A stretch of DNA of 64,000 bases from Actinotignum schaalii FB123-CNA-2 (GCF_000411135.1 NZ_KE150263.1:310594-374593), one strand, 5' to 3'. Positions 33,224 to 43,060 are shown, counted from the stretch's first letter. Translations and numbers: made by a program. The notes: generated from the letters alone by a model not told the origin.

Positions 33224-34384
33224 CTACCTGAGCTCGGCCAGCCCGGCCGCGTCCAGGCCATCAACGGCTTTTTTGACATCCTGAGCTTTATCGCGGGTGG
33301 TTACTAGCAGGGCACTTCCGGTATCGATAACGACGGCGCCCGGCACTCCCACCACAACAACGGGCTTCGTCGAGCTGTACACCAGAGAATCCGGCGCATC
33401 AACGGCGAGCACCGGGGCCCCCGTGCTTCCCGGGACTCGTTGGGTGGTGAGCTCCCCCGCAGGGATACCTTCAGCGAGGGAATCGTAATCTCCCACATCG
33501 GACCAGCCCATATCTGCTGGTACCACGGCCACCCGGCCCGCAGCGGCTGCCGGTTCCGCTACCGCCCTGTCAATGACTTCCTTCGGGATGGACGCCCATA
33601 TTTCTTCTACCTGCGGATTTTGCCGGACCGAGTCCAGATCCCACAATTGAGCAAGCTGGCGCAGCGGTGCGGCGATATCAGGGCGGTATTCGGTGAGCAT
33701 ATCCATAAGCGTGGCCGCCCGCGCCACGAAAATCCCGGCGTTCCAATAGTAGCCGCCCTGCGCGAGATAACGCGCGGCGGTTTCCGCATCCGGTTTTTCT
33801 ACGAATTGTTCTACCTGCAAGGCGGCGGAGCTCTCCAGCGGTCCACCGGCGTTCTCCGTGCTCTCTCTGCTAGCGGGCGATCCGCCGGCCGGAGATTGAC
33901 CGGGAAGTGCCGCACCCGCACGGATATAGCCAAATCCGGTGGCCGGTCCGGTTGGAGTAATCCCGAGGGTAACAAGATAACCGCGGGAGGCAGCCTCCAG
34001 CGCCTTGCGCACGGCCGCGGTGAACGCCGCCGTATCGGAAATACGGTGATCGGCCGCGAAGGAACCAACCAGAGCATCCGGATCTGCGCGATGGGCGAGC
34101 GCCGCGGCAATACCGATAGCGGCCATAGTGCCACGCGGACTCGGCTCAACCACGTAGTGAAGGGGCATCGTAATACCAGCCAGTTGATCGCGCACAGCCG
34201 CGGCATGTGCGGTGCCCGTCACGGTGTAAATACTGGACGCCAGCGGGGCAAGCCTGGTCACCGTATCGTGAATCATGGTGTGCCCCGAACCGAAATCAAC
34301 CAGGAACTTCGGGTGGTTGGCCCGCGAGAGTGGCCACAGTCGCGAACCGGCTCCCCCGGCGGGAATAATCGCATGGAATGTCAC
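33224..34384 (-). CDS. mannose-1-phosphate guanylyltransferase
   Basis: 386 residues. The nucleotidyltransferase signature is IIPAGGAGSRLWPLSRANHPKFL; further markers are EPSPRGTMAAIGIAAA, TGFGYIRAG, FVEKPD, YYWNAGIFV and the ManC-type GWSDVGDYDSL. It makes GDP-mannose for mannosylated lipids and glycoproteins. There is no fused phosphomannose isomerase domain. GTG start at 34384, two bases past the yihY stop, so the two genes are co-transcribed. A Ser/Ala/Gly-rich insert lies near residues 160-180. Confidence 0.9.
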   Translation of the reverse strand: MTFHAIIPAGGAGSRLWPLSRANHPKFLVDFGSGHTMIHDTVTRLAPLASSIYTVTGTAHAAAVRDQLAGITMPLHYVVEPSPRGTMAAIGIAAALAHRADPDALVGSFAADHRISDTAAFTAAVRKALEAASRGYLVTLGITPTGPATGFGYIRAGAALPGQSPAGGSPASRESTENAGGPLESSAALQVEQFVEKPDAETAARYLAQGGYYWNAGIFVARAATLMDMLTEYRPDIAAPLRQLAQLWDLDSVRQNPQVEEIWASIPKEVIDRAVAEPAAAAGRVAVVPADMGWSDVGDYDSLAEGIPAGELTTQRVPGSTGAPVLAVDAPDSLVYSSTKPVVVVGVPGAVVIDTGSALLVTTRDKAQDVKKAVDGLDAAGLAELR

Positions 34385-34386
34385 GC

Positions 34387-35685
34387 CTAGCTATCCTTTC
34401 GCTGCGAGCGCGCAAGTTCGCGTTGTCCGCTCACGTAGTGTGCGCGAGCTTCCTCAGCTTTAAGCTGTGCCTCACGCGCCTTTGATTCTAGCTTTTCGGC
34501 CCGGCGGCGGGCCAGGTTACCGGCCAGACCTCCCCATTCGGGGAGCTCTTCTTCCTCCTCGCCGGTGGCATTATCCGGTTCGGGCAGGAGGGAACCGGTG
34601 ATGGGATCATGGGGCCACATGAGTGTTTCCGGAACGGAGAGGGTGACGTAATTGGGCGTGGTGGTCCCCCGCAATTCTTCCGGATCCTGCGCTACGTAAG
34701 CCCTTGGCGGGTTCGCCATATACGCGGAGACCATGAGCACAATACGCGAAGCGAGGTTGAGCCACAGCAGCAGGGTGGCAATAGCGGCGAAGGGCGCGAG
34801 GAGCGGGTTTCCGGACACGTTGGATACCGCGGAGGTCCCCACTACCCGAATGATGGAGAGGAGGAACGCACCGAGGGCCGCCCCCGTGATGAAATCACGG
34901 CGGGGCACCCGGATCCCGGAGGTGAAGCGAATAATGAACATGATGACGAGCGCGTCCACGGTGGCCGCGAGCAGGAAGACCGCGATTTTGGTTCCGAATT
35001 GCACGAAGGCCCCGTCCATTCCAACATGGGTAAGGAGCATGGTTCCCACCGAGCCAACGAGGGAACCGATGATCGCGGAGGTAAGGATCCCCAGGGCGAG
35101 CACCACGAATCCAGCGAGGCGGAAGAAGATACTCACCACCCCATTTTCGGTTCGTTGATTCACCCCGAACATGGCACCGATGGCAGTGGAGAGCCCGGCC
35201 ATAATGGACATGGCCGTCCACAGCAGCACCGCGCCAGCGATGATGGTAGCCACCGCGGAGGTTCCCGAGAGGATGAGGTCATCGGGATTGATGAGGCCTT
35301 CCCCGGAGGAATCTTGGAGAATACCAGGCAGGGCCGCATTGACGGCATCCACCACGGTTTCCCGCAGCTGCGCGTTTCTTCCGAGAGTAGCCATAAACAC
35401 GGTCCAGGTTATGGTGAGAGCCGCGGTGATAGCGAAAAGCGCTGAATAGGCGATTCCACCGGCGAGTAGACCCCCACGCGCCTTTCCGTAGCGACCCAAG
35501 CCCCGCATAATACGCGTGCCTTGCGCCCATTCGGCCAGGGCTTTTCCTTTGCGAACGACGCCGACTATCCCGCTTTCCGCACCTTGTTCTCCGCTGGGTG
35601 CACCGCGCCGAGCGGCGTGCCGCCCCTGCCGGTCCACGCCGAGAGCTTGAGAGAAACCGTCCATCATTGAATTCCGCTTTGTCAC
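34387..35685 (-). CDS. YihY/UPF0761-family membrane protein
   Basis: 432 residues. The first 60 are hydrophilic; then a YihY domain with six membrane segments (GRYGKARGGLLAGGIAYSALFAITAALTI, AVLLWTAMSIMAGLSTAIGAMFGV, IATLLLWLNLASRIVLMVSAYMA) and a long acidic/basic coiled-coil tail. The family used to be called RNase BN but is not a nuclease; its role is unknown. The GTG at 35685 lies six bases after a TACGAT box that belongs to a PafBC-type promoter, so the mRNA is probably leaderless; ATG at 35667 is the alternative start. Confidence 0.87.
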   Translation of the reverse strand: MTKRNSMMDGFSQALGVDRQGRHAARRGAPSGEQGAESGIVGVVRKGKALAEWAQGTRIMRGLGRYGKARGGLLAGGIAYSALFAITAALTITWTVFMATLGRNAQLRETVVDAVNAALPGILQDSSGEGLINPDDLILSGTSAVATIIAGAVLLWTAMSIMAGLSTAIGAMFGVNQRTENGVVSIFFRLAGFVVLALGILTSAIIGSLVGSVGTMLLTHVGMDGAFVQFGTKIAVFLLAATVDALVIMFIIRFTSGIRVPRRDFITGAALGAFLLSIIRVVGTSAVSNVSGNPLLAPFAAIATLLLWLNLASRIVLMVSAYMANPPRAYVAQDPEELRGTTTPNYVTLSVPETLMWPHDPITGSLLPEPDNATGEEEEELPEWGGLAGNLARRRAEKLESKAREAQLKAEEARAHYVSGQRELARSQRKDS

Positions 35686-35691
35686 ATAGCC

Positions 35692-35714
35692 ATCGTACGT
35701 GAGGCCTACGACAA
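35692..35714 (-). promoter_or_regulatory. PafBC-type promoter of yihY
   Basis: On the minus strand TTGTCGTAG (35714-35706), eight bases, TACGAT (35697-35692), then six bases to the GTG start. The eight-base spacer GCCTCACG is close to that of adnA (GCCTCTCG). Confidence 0.72.
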
Positions 35715-35755
35715 AAACAGACGTTTTGATTCCTCAACGGTCCTGAATAGTACGC

Positions 35756-36586
35756 CTAGAGCTGGTAGTCCACCGTGAGCGGGGCATGGTCGGACCAGCG
35801 CTCCGCGTAGGAGGATGCTCGCCCGATAGTAAAGGCTTGCGCGGTGGCGGCAAGTGCCGGGCTGGCCATATGGTAGTCGATGCGCCAGCCCACGTTGTTG
35901 TCAAAAGCTTTGCCACGTTGGCTCCACCAGGTGTAGGGGCCTTTGCCCTCATGCCCGCCGCGTTCTAGCAAAGCGCGTTGCACATCCACCCAGGGGCCAC
36001 CGAACCACCGATCCAGGTAGGCGATTTCATCGTCAAGCACCCCGGAGGTGCGATTGTGGTTGGACTTCCAGTTCTCAATATCAGCTTCGGTGTGAACGAT
36101 ATTGAAGTCCCCGGCAACTAGGGTGCGTGCGGCCGGGTCGAATTGTGCTAGGCGTGCACTCACCCGCTCGAGGTGCGCGTATTTTGCCGCCATTTTTTCC
36201 GGATTATCCGCCACTCCCGAATGCAGGTAGGCGCTCACCACCCGCAGCTGGAGATCCGGGAGTTCCACTTCAAGCCAGCGCCCGCTATCCACCGGGGCTT
36301 CGGAGCCAACAGGTTCCCCATCGGCTCCCACGCCCAGGTGATCCCGAACTTCACCTACGCCAATGCCTTCGCGTACTGCTACCGCGACTCCAGCCCGGCC
36401 TTTGAGTTCGGAAACAGCCGTGTAGACCTGATAACCGGTGCCCGCGAAAATTTCTGCGGTGATATCCGCGGGGGCACGCACTTCTTGGAGCAGGACGATA
36501 TCCGCCGCGGTAGCCTCCAACCACGCCGCGATTCCTTTTCGCGCCGCCGCGCGAATCCCGTTGACGTTGACAGTGCTGATCCGCAT
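35756..36586 (-). CDS. xthA: exodeoxyribonuclease III
   Basis: 276 residues of the ExoIII/APE1 family: VNVNGIRAA, LLQEVRA (metal-binding Glu), SAYLHSG, GDFNIVHTEADIENWK, GWRIDYHMAS and SDHAPLTVDY (catalytic Asp-His pair). It cleaves abasic sites and resects 3' ends in base-excision repair. ATG at 36586 comes one base after the folD stop, so it is the third gene of a glyA-folD-xthA operon. Confidence 0.95.
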   Translation of the reverse strand: MRISTVNVNGIRAAARKGIAAWLEATAADIVLLQEVRAPADITAEIFAGTGYQVYTAVSELKGRAGVAVAVREGIGVGEVRDHLGVGADGEPVGSEAPVDSGRWLEVELPDLQLRVVSAYLHSGVADNPEKMAAKYAHLERVSARLAQFDPAARTLVAGDFNIVHTEADIENWKSNHNRTSGVLDDEIAYLDRWFGGPWVDVQRALLERGGHEGKGPYTWWSQRGKAFDNNVGWRIDYHMASPALAATAQAFTIGRASSYAERWSDHAPLTVDYQL

Positions 36587-36587
36587 A

Positions 36588-37592
36588 TCATTCCCTTTCG
36601 TGTCCAGTCCCGGAATGCTCCGGGAGGATATGTGCTGCCGCGGGTGATCCTGCTGGGATCTGCTGTTCTACGGCACACGGGACCGCCGCGTATTCACCAG
36701 CCGTGCCGTGTTGTTCCGCCAGGTAGCGTTCAGCCATATCGACAACGTTGCTGAGCAGCATCACCCGAGTCATCGGGCCGACCCCGCCAGGATTCGGTGA
36801 TACCCAGGCTGAGTGTTCACGCACGCCCGGGTCTACATCCCCAAGGGTGCGCCATGTGCCTTCCGCGGTGCGCTCCCGGGTTACCCCCACATCAACAACA
36901 ACGGCGCCGGGCGCCACCCATTCCGAACGAACGAAACCAGCCTGGCCTACCGCGGCGATAATGACATCCGCGTGCCGGCATAGCTCGGGAATATTCGGAG
37001 TGCCGGTATGGCAGAGCGTCACGGTGGCGTTAATGTTCTTCCGGGTGAGGAGAAGGCCAATGGTTCGCCCCACCGTGATGCCGCGCCCGAGGACCACTAC
37101 GTGTTTTCCTGCAAGGTTGAGCCCGTGGCGTTCGATCAGCTCCACTATGCCGGCCGAGGTACAGGGCAGCGGGGAGGTGAGCTGCCCGCTCACGCCTGCC
37201 ACCAGACGCCCGAGGTTAACCGGGTGAAGACCATCAGCATCTTTATCCGGAGCGATTGCTTCGATGAGGCGGGATTCGGGCATCCCGGCGGGAAGCGGGA
37301 GTTGGAGAATATATCCGGTGCAGGCCGGGTTGGCATTGAGCTCATGCAGCGCAGCGGCAACTTCTGCCGCGCTCGCGCTAGCCGGCAGCTCTACTTGCAG
37401 AGAAGCGATACCTACCTCCGCGCAATCACGGTGCTTACCGCGTACATACGCCGCGGAAGCCGGATCATCGCCCACCAGCACCGTTCCAAGCCCGGGAGTG
37501 TAGCCGCGGGCGCGCAGGGCATCCACCCGCACCCGCAGTTCGTCTTTGATAGTGGCGGCGACGGCGCGCCCGTCCAGAAGTTGTGCTGCCAT
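36588..37592 (-). CDS. folD: methylenetetrahydrofolate dehydrogenase / cyclohydrolase
   Basis: 334 residues. FolD signatures: [28 protein letters not shown] with the catalytic Lys, [43 protein letters not shown] and the closing [14 protein letters not shown]. About 40 extra C-terminal residues, rich in Ala/Pro/Glu, are not part of the fold. It uses the methylene-THF made by GlyA, and its start overlaps the glyA stop by one base (TAATG). Confidence 0.95.
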   Translation of the reverse strand: MAAQLLDGRAVAATIKDELRVRVDALRARGYTPGLGTVLVGDDPASAAYVRGKHRDCAEVGIASLQVELPASASAAEVAAALHELNANPACTGYILQLPLPAGMPESRLIEAIAPDKDADGLHPVNLGRLVAGVSGQLTSPLPCTSAGIVELIERHGLNLAGKHVVVLGRGITVGRTIGLLLTRKNINATVTLCHTGTPNIPELCRHADVIIAAVGQAGFVRSEWVAPGAVVVDVGVTRERTAEGTWRTLGDVDPGVREHSAWVSPNPGGVGPMTRVMLLSNVVDMAERYLAEQHGTAGEYAAVPCAVEQQIPAGSPAAAHILPEHSGTGHERE

Positions 37593-38902
37593 TACTGACC
37601 TTCCCCGCTCCGGGTGGCGCCAACCTGGTCCAGACCAGCGTAGAGCGGGAAGCGGTCCGTGAGCGCGCGTACCCGGGTGCGCAGTTCTTCGACCGGTGCC
37701 GCGTGCCCCCCGATGAGGGCGCGGGCGATAATATCGGCAACTTCCGTGAATTCTTCCGGGCCGAAGCCGCGGGTGGCCAGCGCCGGGGTGCCGATGCGCA
37801 GCCCGGAGGTGACGAACGGCGGGCGGGGGTCATAGGGAACCCCGTTGCGGTTGACGGTAATGCCGATACTACCGAGCAGGTCCTCCCCTTCCCGACCGTT
37901 GATCGCGGCATTGCGCAGATCCACAAGGACCAGGTGGACATCCGTGCCCCCGGAAATAATCGAAATTCCGGCCTGAGCCACATCAGCTTCCGTGAGCCGC
38001 GCGGCCAGGATCTGGGCCCCTTCCAGGGTGCGGCGTTGGCGCTCGCGGAATTCTGCCGTGGCAGCGTACCCGAGAGCCACCGCTTTCGCGGCTACCACGT
38101 GCATGAGCGGGCCTCCCTGGTTGCCCGGGAATACCGCGGAATTAAGCTTCTTGCCGTATTCCTCCCCACGCGCGGAAAGGATCATCCCCGAGCGAGGCCC
38201 ACCTAGGGTTTTATGGATGGTGGTGGTGACCACATCCGAGTACGGGAGGGGATTGGGGTGCAGCCCTGCGGCTACCAGCCCGGCGAAATGGGCCATATCA
38301 GTCCACAACACGGCACCGACTTCATCGGCAATGGAACGGAAGGCCGCGAAATCCACATGCCGCGGATAGGCCGACCACCCGGCGATAATCATGGCGGGGC
38401 GTTCGCGCAGGGCGGTTTCACGCACCTCATCCATATCGAGAAGATAGGTTTCCGGGTTGACGTGGTAGGCAGCCACATCGTAATTGCGCCCGGAGAAATT
38501 AAGTTTCATGCCGTGGGTAAGATGCCCGCCCTGATCAAGGGCCATACCCAGTACTTTCGCCCCCGGTTTCACCATCGCGTGGTAGACAGCGGCATTCGCT
38601 GAGGCACCCGAATGCGGTTGCACATTGGCGTAATCCGCCCCGAAAAGGCTTTTTGCCCGCTCTATGGCGAGGATTTCGACCTTATCCACCCATTCGCAGC
38701 CCCCGTAATAGCGCCGCCCGGGATAACCTTCCGCGTACTTATTGGTGAGAACAGAGCCTTGAGCTTGCAAAACCGCGCGGGAAACAAAGTTTTCCGAAGC
38801 GATCATTTCCAAGCCCTCTTGCTGGCGGCGTAATTCCCCGGTGAGAATCGCGGCAACTTCCGGGTCCGCCACGGCCAAAGGTTCATCCAGTGGTGTACTC
38901 AT
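37592..38902 (-). CDS. glyA: serine hydroxymethyltransferase
   Basis: 436 residues. [42 protein letters not shown] and the PLP-binding [12 protein letters not shown] with Lys231 identify SHMT, which interconverts serine and glycine and loads tetrahydrofolate. ATG 38902 is selected by GGAGGAGA upstream; a frame extending to 38917 lacks support. It is the first gene of the glyA-folD-xthA operon. The upstream region carries a PafBC-type motif with a leader of about 35 bases, too short for a folate riboswitch. Confidence 0.96.
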   Translation of the reverse strand: MSTPLDEPLAVADPEVAAILTGELRRQQEGLEMIASENFVSRAVLQAQGSVLTNKYAEGYPGRRYYGGCEWVDKVEILAIERAKSLFGADYANVQPHSGASANAAVYHAMVKPGAKVLGMALDQGGHLTHGMKLNFSGRNYDVAAYHVNPETYLLDMDEVRETALRERPAMIIAGWSAYPRHVDFAAFRSIADEVGAVLWTDMAHFAGLVAAGLHPNPLPYSDVVTTTIHKTLGGPRSGMILSARGEEYGKKLNSAVFPGNQGGPLMHVVAAKAVALGYAATAEFRERQRRTLEGAQILAARLTEADVAQAGISIISGGTDVHLVLVDLRNAAINGREGEDLLGSIGITVNRNGVPYDPRPPFVTSGLRIGTPALATRGFGPEEFTEVADIIARALIGGHAAPVEELRTRVRALTDRFPLYAGLDQVGATRSGEGQ

Positions 38903-38944
38903 GTCTCTCCTCCACACCTTCCACGCCTTCGCTGTTAGGTCGAC

Positions 38945-38980
38945 AGTCTACCGCGGGGTTACGACACAAAAATTGTGGCG
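38945..38980 (-). promoter_or_regulatory. PafBC-type promoter of glyA with an overlapping inverted repeat
   Basis: On the minus strand GTGTCGTAA (38967-38959), eight bases, TAGACT (38950-38945). The upstream part is also half of an imperfect inverted repeat around CACAA-AAA-TTGTG (38965-38977). It deviates from the other copies by G for T at the first position. Confidence 0.58.
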
Positions 38981-39086
38981 CAGATTTCCGGACCACGCGG
39001 GCCGTTGCGGCGTCGTCGTACACAGGCTCGTAGAAAATGCAGCCGCTCCGCGCAGAAACACCGCGCCGCACGGAACACCGCGTCGC

Positions 39087-40604
39087 TCAGGAAATCTTGG
39101 GGGCGCTCAGGTCTGCGCGGGAGAGATCCGCGGCGGGGCTCTTCGTGATGAGTTTGTGGCCCCACCACAGGCCAAAGAACAACGGCAATCCGATATAGGA
39201 AGAGAGCAGATCGAGGGCGCCACCGCCGGAGGTAATAATGAGGTAGCTCTGCCCCACGATTACCACCGCGCACATCACCAGCGCCACGATGGGACCGGCC
39301 GGGTAGAACCGTGCCTTGAAGGGGAGTTCGTCGAGGCTACGGCCTTGAGCGATAAAAGCGCGCCGGAAATTGTAATGGCTCCACGCGATACCCATCCACG
39401 TGATAAAACCGGCCAGTCCGGAAGCATTGACGAGCCAGGCATAAGCTTTGCCGTCGCCCATAAAGGAGGAGATGAAGCAGGCGGTGGCCACCAGAATCGT
39501 GATGATCATGGCGTTGAGTGGGACGCCGCGGCGGGTCAGGCGCGCCAGGAATTTCGGGGCGCTGCCCTGCTCGGCGAGAGCGAAAAGCATGCGGGTGGAC
39601 ACATAAAGTCCGGAATTACCAGCGGAGAGCACCGCGGTGAGAATAACGGCGTTCATGACGGCGGCCGCGAAAGCCACCCCGGCGCGCTCGAACACCAGAG
39701 TGAAGGGCGAAACCGCAATATCGGAAATGTCGGTGCGCAGTAGGTTCGGATCGCTATAGGCCACCAGGGTACCCACCACCACGATGGCGCCGATATAGAA
39801 AATGAGGATACGCCAGAAAATTGTGCGAGTGGCACGCGGGACCGTGGTGGCGGGGTCGCGGGCCTCCCCCGCGGCGATCCCCACCATTTCGGTACCCTGG
39901 AAGGAGAAACCGGCCACCATGAAGACCGCGAGGATTCCCGCGCCGCCATTGACGAACGGTGCCTCACCTTCCGTCCAGTGAGCCAGTCCCGGGCTGGCAC
40001 CGAAAACACCGACGATCATGAGGAGCCCCACCGCAATAAAGGCGAGAACCGTCACCACTTTGATGAGAGCGAACCAGAATTCACCTTCGCCGTAGGTGCG
40101 CACCGAGAGCGCGTTGAGCAAAATGAGGAGGGCCAGGAAGACCGCAGACCACACCCAGCCGGGCGTATCCGGATACCAGTACTTCATGACGAGCGCCGCG
40201 GCGGACAGCTCGGCGGCCACGGTGATCGCCCAGTTGTACCAGTAGTTCCAGCCGGTAGCGAAACCGAAAGAAGGCGAAACGAAACGCCGTCCGTATTCTT
40301 CGAAGGAGCCGGCCACCGGCAGGTAGGCCGCCATTTCCCCTAAGGATTGCATGAGGAGGTAGACCATCATGCCGATAAGCCCGTAGGCCACCAGCGCTCC
40401 GCCCGGGCCGGCCTGACTGATTGTTTCTCCCGAGGCCACGAAAAGCCCGGTGCCAATCGCCCCGCCCACCGCGATCATGGTGAGGTGGCGGGCGTGCAGG
40501 CCGCGCTGCAGTTGCGGCTCGGCGGATTGTTGCGGCTGCTCGGATCGCTCAGCCTGCCCAGCTTGCGTAGCTCGCCCAGGTTGTCCAGCATGCTCTGGTG
40601 CCAC
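39087..40604 (-). CDS. amino-acid permease (LysP/AroP type)
   Basis: 505 residues with 12 membrane segments of the APC superfamily. LQRGLHARHLTMIAVGGAIGTGLFVASGETISQAGPGGAL is the conserved first helix; GFATGWNYWYNW and FSFQGTEMVGIAAGEARDP follow. The last motif and the general sequence resemble lysine or aromatic amino-acid permeases, but the substrate cannot be told. A Gln/Ala-rich tail of 34 residues precedes the first helix. GTG start with GGAG ten bases upstream. It is a single gene downstream of acpS and upstream of glyA. Confidence 0.9.
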   Translation of the reverse strand: MAPEHAGQPGRATQAGQAERSEQPQQSAEPQLQRGLHARHLTMIAVGGAIGTGLFVASGETISQAGPGGALVAYGLIGMMVYLLMQSLGEMAAYLPVAGSFEEYGRRFVSPSFGFATGWNYWYNWAITVAAELSAAALVMKYWYPDTPGWVWSAVFLALLILLNALSVRTYGEGEFWFALIKVVTVLAFIAVGLLMIVGVFGASPGLAHWTEGEAPFVNGGAGILAVFMVAGFSFQGTEMVGIAAGEARDPATTVPRATRTIFWRILIFYIGAIVVVGTLVAYSDPNLLRTDISDIAVSPFTLVFERAGVAFAAAVMNAVILTAVLSAGNSGLYVSTRMLFALAEQGSAPKFLARLTRRGVPLNAMIITILVATACFISSFMGDGKAYAWLVNASGLAGFITWMGIAWSHYNFRRAFIAQGRSLDELPFKARFYPAGPIVALVMCAVVIVGQSYLIITSGGGALDLLSSYIGLPLFFGLWWGHKLITKSPAADLSRADLSAPKIS

Positions 40605-40821
40605 GTTATCTCAGCTCCTTCATCGCGGCGCCCCTGTGGGCGAGCCCGCTCCCCGCGGTGACCGCGCCACCGCCTCAGTGCTTCGTTCGTACCGGCACAC
40701 GGTAGTGTACGCCAACGGTGATGCGCCACCGCTTCTCAGAGCGTGAGCCACGGGTCTATTTCCGGCTGGTTCGGGGTGTAGCGGCAGCCGGTTCGGGGTG
40801 TAGTGCGGTTTAGGGCGCGGT
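40605..40821. other. intergenic region with a short direct repeat
   Basis: GGTTCGGGGTGTAG occurs twice at about 40769-40803. A candidate promoter for the permease is not clear. No gene is seen. Confidence 0.35.
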
Positions 40822-41343
40822 TTACCGGGTGGATGCGGCCCGGTGAGCCGCATTATTGTTCTGGTATTCAATAAGAACGACGGCGCTAGCCACGTTCCCA
40901 TCGTGACTCATCGACACGTGAATATTCACGCTCCCCAGGGTTTTATGAACCGCCCCGGCTATCGGCGCCCCGAGGATAATCGCCGGGCGCCCCCAGCGGT
41001 CGTTGGTGACTTCGATAGCGTCCCAATGCCCCTCGGGTAGTACCGGTTGGGAACCGTAGAGAGCCGCCGACCACGCTTTAATAAAAGCCTCCTTGGCCGC
41101 CCACCGCGCCGCCAGGTGGGGGGCGAGCTCCGCGGCCGGAATAACAGTTTCAAAGCCGGCATCTTCAGCGGCCGGGGTAGCGAAAGCTCCGGCGGCCTCA
41201 GTGCGGGTGTGGCGTTGGGCCCGGCGAATCGCGTAGCGCATTTCCCGCGCGGTAAAAACATTGCGGAAGCGGGACCCGGGTAGATCCAGCTGCTGAGCGA
41301 AGGCATCGATGGCGACGGTATCGGTTCCAATTCCCGCGATCAC
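40822..41343 (-). CDS. acpS: holo-[acyl-carrier-protein] synthase
   Basis: 173 residues. GIGTDTVAIDAF with the metal-binding Asp, NVFTAREMRYA, ARWAAKEAFIKAW (Glu and Lys) and HVSMSHDGNVASAVVLIE define AcpS. A 30-residue insert follows the second motif. GTG start with AAGGAG six bases upstream. It adds phosphopantetheine to the ACP domain of the type I FAS encoded at 48251-57301, which has no fused transferase of its own. Confidence 0.93.
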   Translation of the reverse strand: MIAGIGTDTVAIDAFAQQLDLPGSRFRNVFTAREMRYAIRRAQRHTRTEAAGAFATPAAEDAGFETVIPAAELAPHLAARWAAKEAFIKAWSAALYGSQPVLPEGHWDAIEVTNDRWGRPAIILGAPIAGAVHKTLGSVNIHVSMSHDGNVASAVVLIEYQNNNAAHRAASTR

Positions 41344-41528
41344 CGCGTGCTCCTTCCCGGTGACGTATCACTGTGGCCAGCTCCAGGCCAAAGCGGCGCC
41401 GTCGTTCCCTGTGACTTTCGCTCACACGTAACTTTTCCCTTTTATGGTAAACGAGACCACCGGTTCTTGTCTGCTCTTCCCGACTTTCGCTTTCTCTCTT
41501 CCATTCGCCGCTGAGCTGGACAAAGATA
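41344..41528. promoter_or_regulatory. divergent promoter region acpS / nucleobase permease
   Basis: The 185 bases must hold both promoters, but I cannot name a clear pair of boxes. A copy of the dispersed GCGGCGCCGTCGTTC element lies at about 41391-41405. GATAGT at 41525-41530 overlaps the permease start and is too close to serve ATG 41535. Confidence 0.3.
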
Positions 41529-42968
41529 GTGCCTATGGCATCGATAGAGACAACCGGTATCGAAATAGTCGACGATAGTGAGCGCACCGCGAAACCCCGG
41601 CATCTTTTCCTGCCGTGGTTCGCCTCGAATATCTCCGTTTTTGGGATGAGTTACGGGGCGTGGGTGCTTGGATTTGGTATTTCTTTCCCGCAGGCGCTGG
41701 TTATCACGGTCATCGCCGTGATTCTTTCCTTTGCTATTTGCGGGGTCATCGCGCTGGGCGGCAAACGCGGCTCGGTGCCTACGATGGTCATGTCCCGGGC
41801 AGCTTTCGGGGTCAGCGGCGCGAAAATTCCGGGCATTATTTCCTGGCTGACCTCCATCGGCTGGGAAACTTCGCTGGCCATTACCGCAGTTCTGGCCACC
41901 AATACGGTGCTCGCGCGGCTGGGGTGGGCCGGGGAAGATTCCACCACGGTCAAAGTGGTAGCGGCCGCAATTGTTGCCACCCTCATCGTTTTGGGCGCGG
42001 TGGCCGGCTACCACATTATTATGAAAATGCAGGCGGTTCTCACGTGGATCACCGGCATCACCACCATTATCTATATTATTTTAGTTTTCCCGCATCTCGA
42101 CGCCGGCGCGCTCTTCTCCCACTCTTCCGGCTCAGTTGCAGCCATGCTCGGAGCTTTCGTCATGGTACTCACCGGCATGGGCCTGGGCTGGGTGAATATC
42201 GCGGCGGATTGGTCGCGCTACCAGAGCCGGGAGGCGCGCGGAAGCCACATTATTTTCTGGAATACCCTGGGCGGTTCCCTCGGCCCGGTGGTGCTCATTA
42301 GTTTCGGTCTTATGCTGGCCGGTTCAGATGACGCCCTCTCCGAAGCCATCGGCTCTGACCCGGTCGGGGCACTGGCCACCATCCTGCCCACCTGGTTCCT
42401 TCTCCCCTTCCTTCTCACCGCAATTCTTTCGCTGCTGTCGGGCGCGATTAACGGTATTTATTCTTCCGGGCTCACGCTCCTGACCCTGGGGATTCGGATT
42501 CCGCGGCCGCTCGCCTCCCTTATCGACGGTGTCATTCTCACCGTGGGAACCGTATACGTCACCTTCTTCTCGCCCACGTTTATCGGCCCCTTCCAGTCCT
42601 TCCTGGTCACCTTGGGGGTACCGCTTGCCGCGTGGACCGGCATCATGATGGCGGATATTACTTTGCGTAAGCGTGATTATGACGACGCCGCACTCTTCTC
42701 CCCCACCGGCCGCTACGGCAAGTACAACGTGACCTCACTGGCCATCTTGGCGGTGTGCTGTGTGATCGGCTGGGGTCTGGTAGTCAACGGCTTCTCCGAT
42801 GCCCCCTTCAATGATTGGCAGGGCTACCTCCTCCCCCTCATCGGCGGGGTGGACGGGCCCCTCGGTTCGGGCAATATTGGAGTGATCCTGGCCCTCATCA
42901 TCGGCTTCGTGGCCTACTACGCCCTGTGCGGGGCGCGGGTGCGGCGCCAGGAAGTTGAGATGATTTAG
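41529..42968 (+). CDS. NCS1-family purine/cytosine permease
   Basis: 479 residues with about 12 membrane segments. PRHLFLPWFASNISVFGMSYGAWVLGFGISFPQA and the SRAAFGVSGAKIPGIISWLTSIGWE region are characteristic of NCS1 nucleobase transporters (CodB/PurP group). It probably imports cytosine or purines with protons or sodium. The GTG at 41529 or ATG at 41535 may be the start; no strong ribosome-binding site is present. It is a single gene followed by a perfect terminator. Confidence 0.88.
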   Translation: MPMASIETTGIEIVDDSERTAKPRHLFLPWFASNISVFGMSYGAWVLGFGISFPQALVITVIAVILSFAICGVIALGGKRGSVPTMVMSRAAFGVSGAKIPGIISWLTSIGWETSLAITAVLATNTVLARLGWAGEDSTTVKVVAAAIVATLIVLGAVAGYHIIMKMQAVLTWITGITTIIYIILVFPHLDAGALFSHSSGSVAAMLGAFVMVLTGMGLGWVNIAADWSRYQSREARGSHIIFWNTLGGSLGPVVLISFGLMLAGSDDALSEAIGSDPVGALATILPTWFLLPFLLTAILSLLSGAINGIYSSGLTLLTLGIRIPRPLASLIDGVILTVGTVYVTFFSPTFIGPFQSFLVTLGVPLAAWTGIMMADITLRKRDYDDAALFSPTGRYGKYNVTSLAILAVCCVIGWGLVVNGFSDAPFNDWQGYLLPLIGGVDGPLGSGNIGVILALIIGFVAYYALCGARVRRQEVEMI

Positions 42969-42983
42969 CGCTCGCATACGCAA

Positions 42984-43016
42984 GTGGGGCGGACATTTTT
43001 ATGCTGTCCGCCCCAC
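42984..43016 (+). terminator. terminator of the nucleobase permease gene
   Basis: GTGGGGCGGACA (42984-42995) and TGTCCGCCCCAC (43005-43016) form a perfect 12-bp stem with a T-rich 9-base loop, 16 bases after the stop. Confidence 0.85.
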
Positions 43017-43048
43017 ACCAGTCCCATTTGTTGGAACTGCATCGTTGG

Positions 43049-43054
43049 TACGAT
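43049..43054 (+). promoter_or_regulatory. -10 box of a leaderless lipoprotein gene
   Basis: TACGAT ends six bases before ATG 43061. No ribosome-binding site lies between. Confidence 0.45.
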
Positions 43055-43060
43055 TTTTGC

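Noticed and set aside
38903-38960. Folate or glycine riboswitch before glyA
   Set aside because: The likely leader is only about 35 bases, too short for any such fold.
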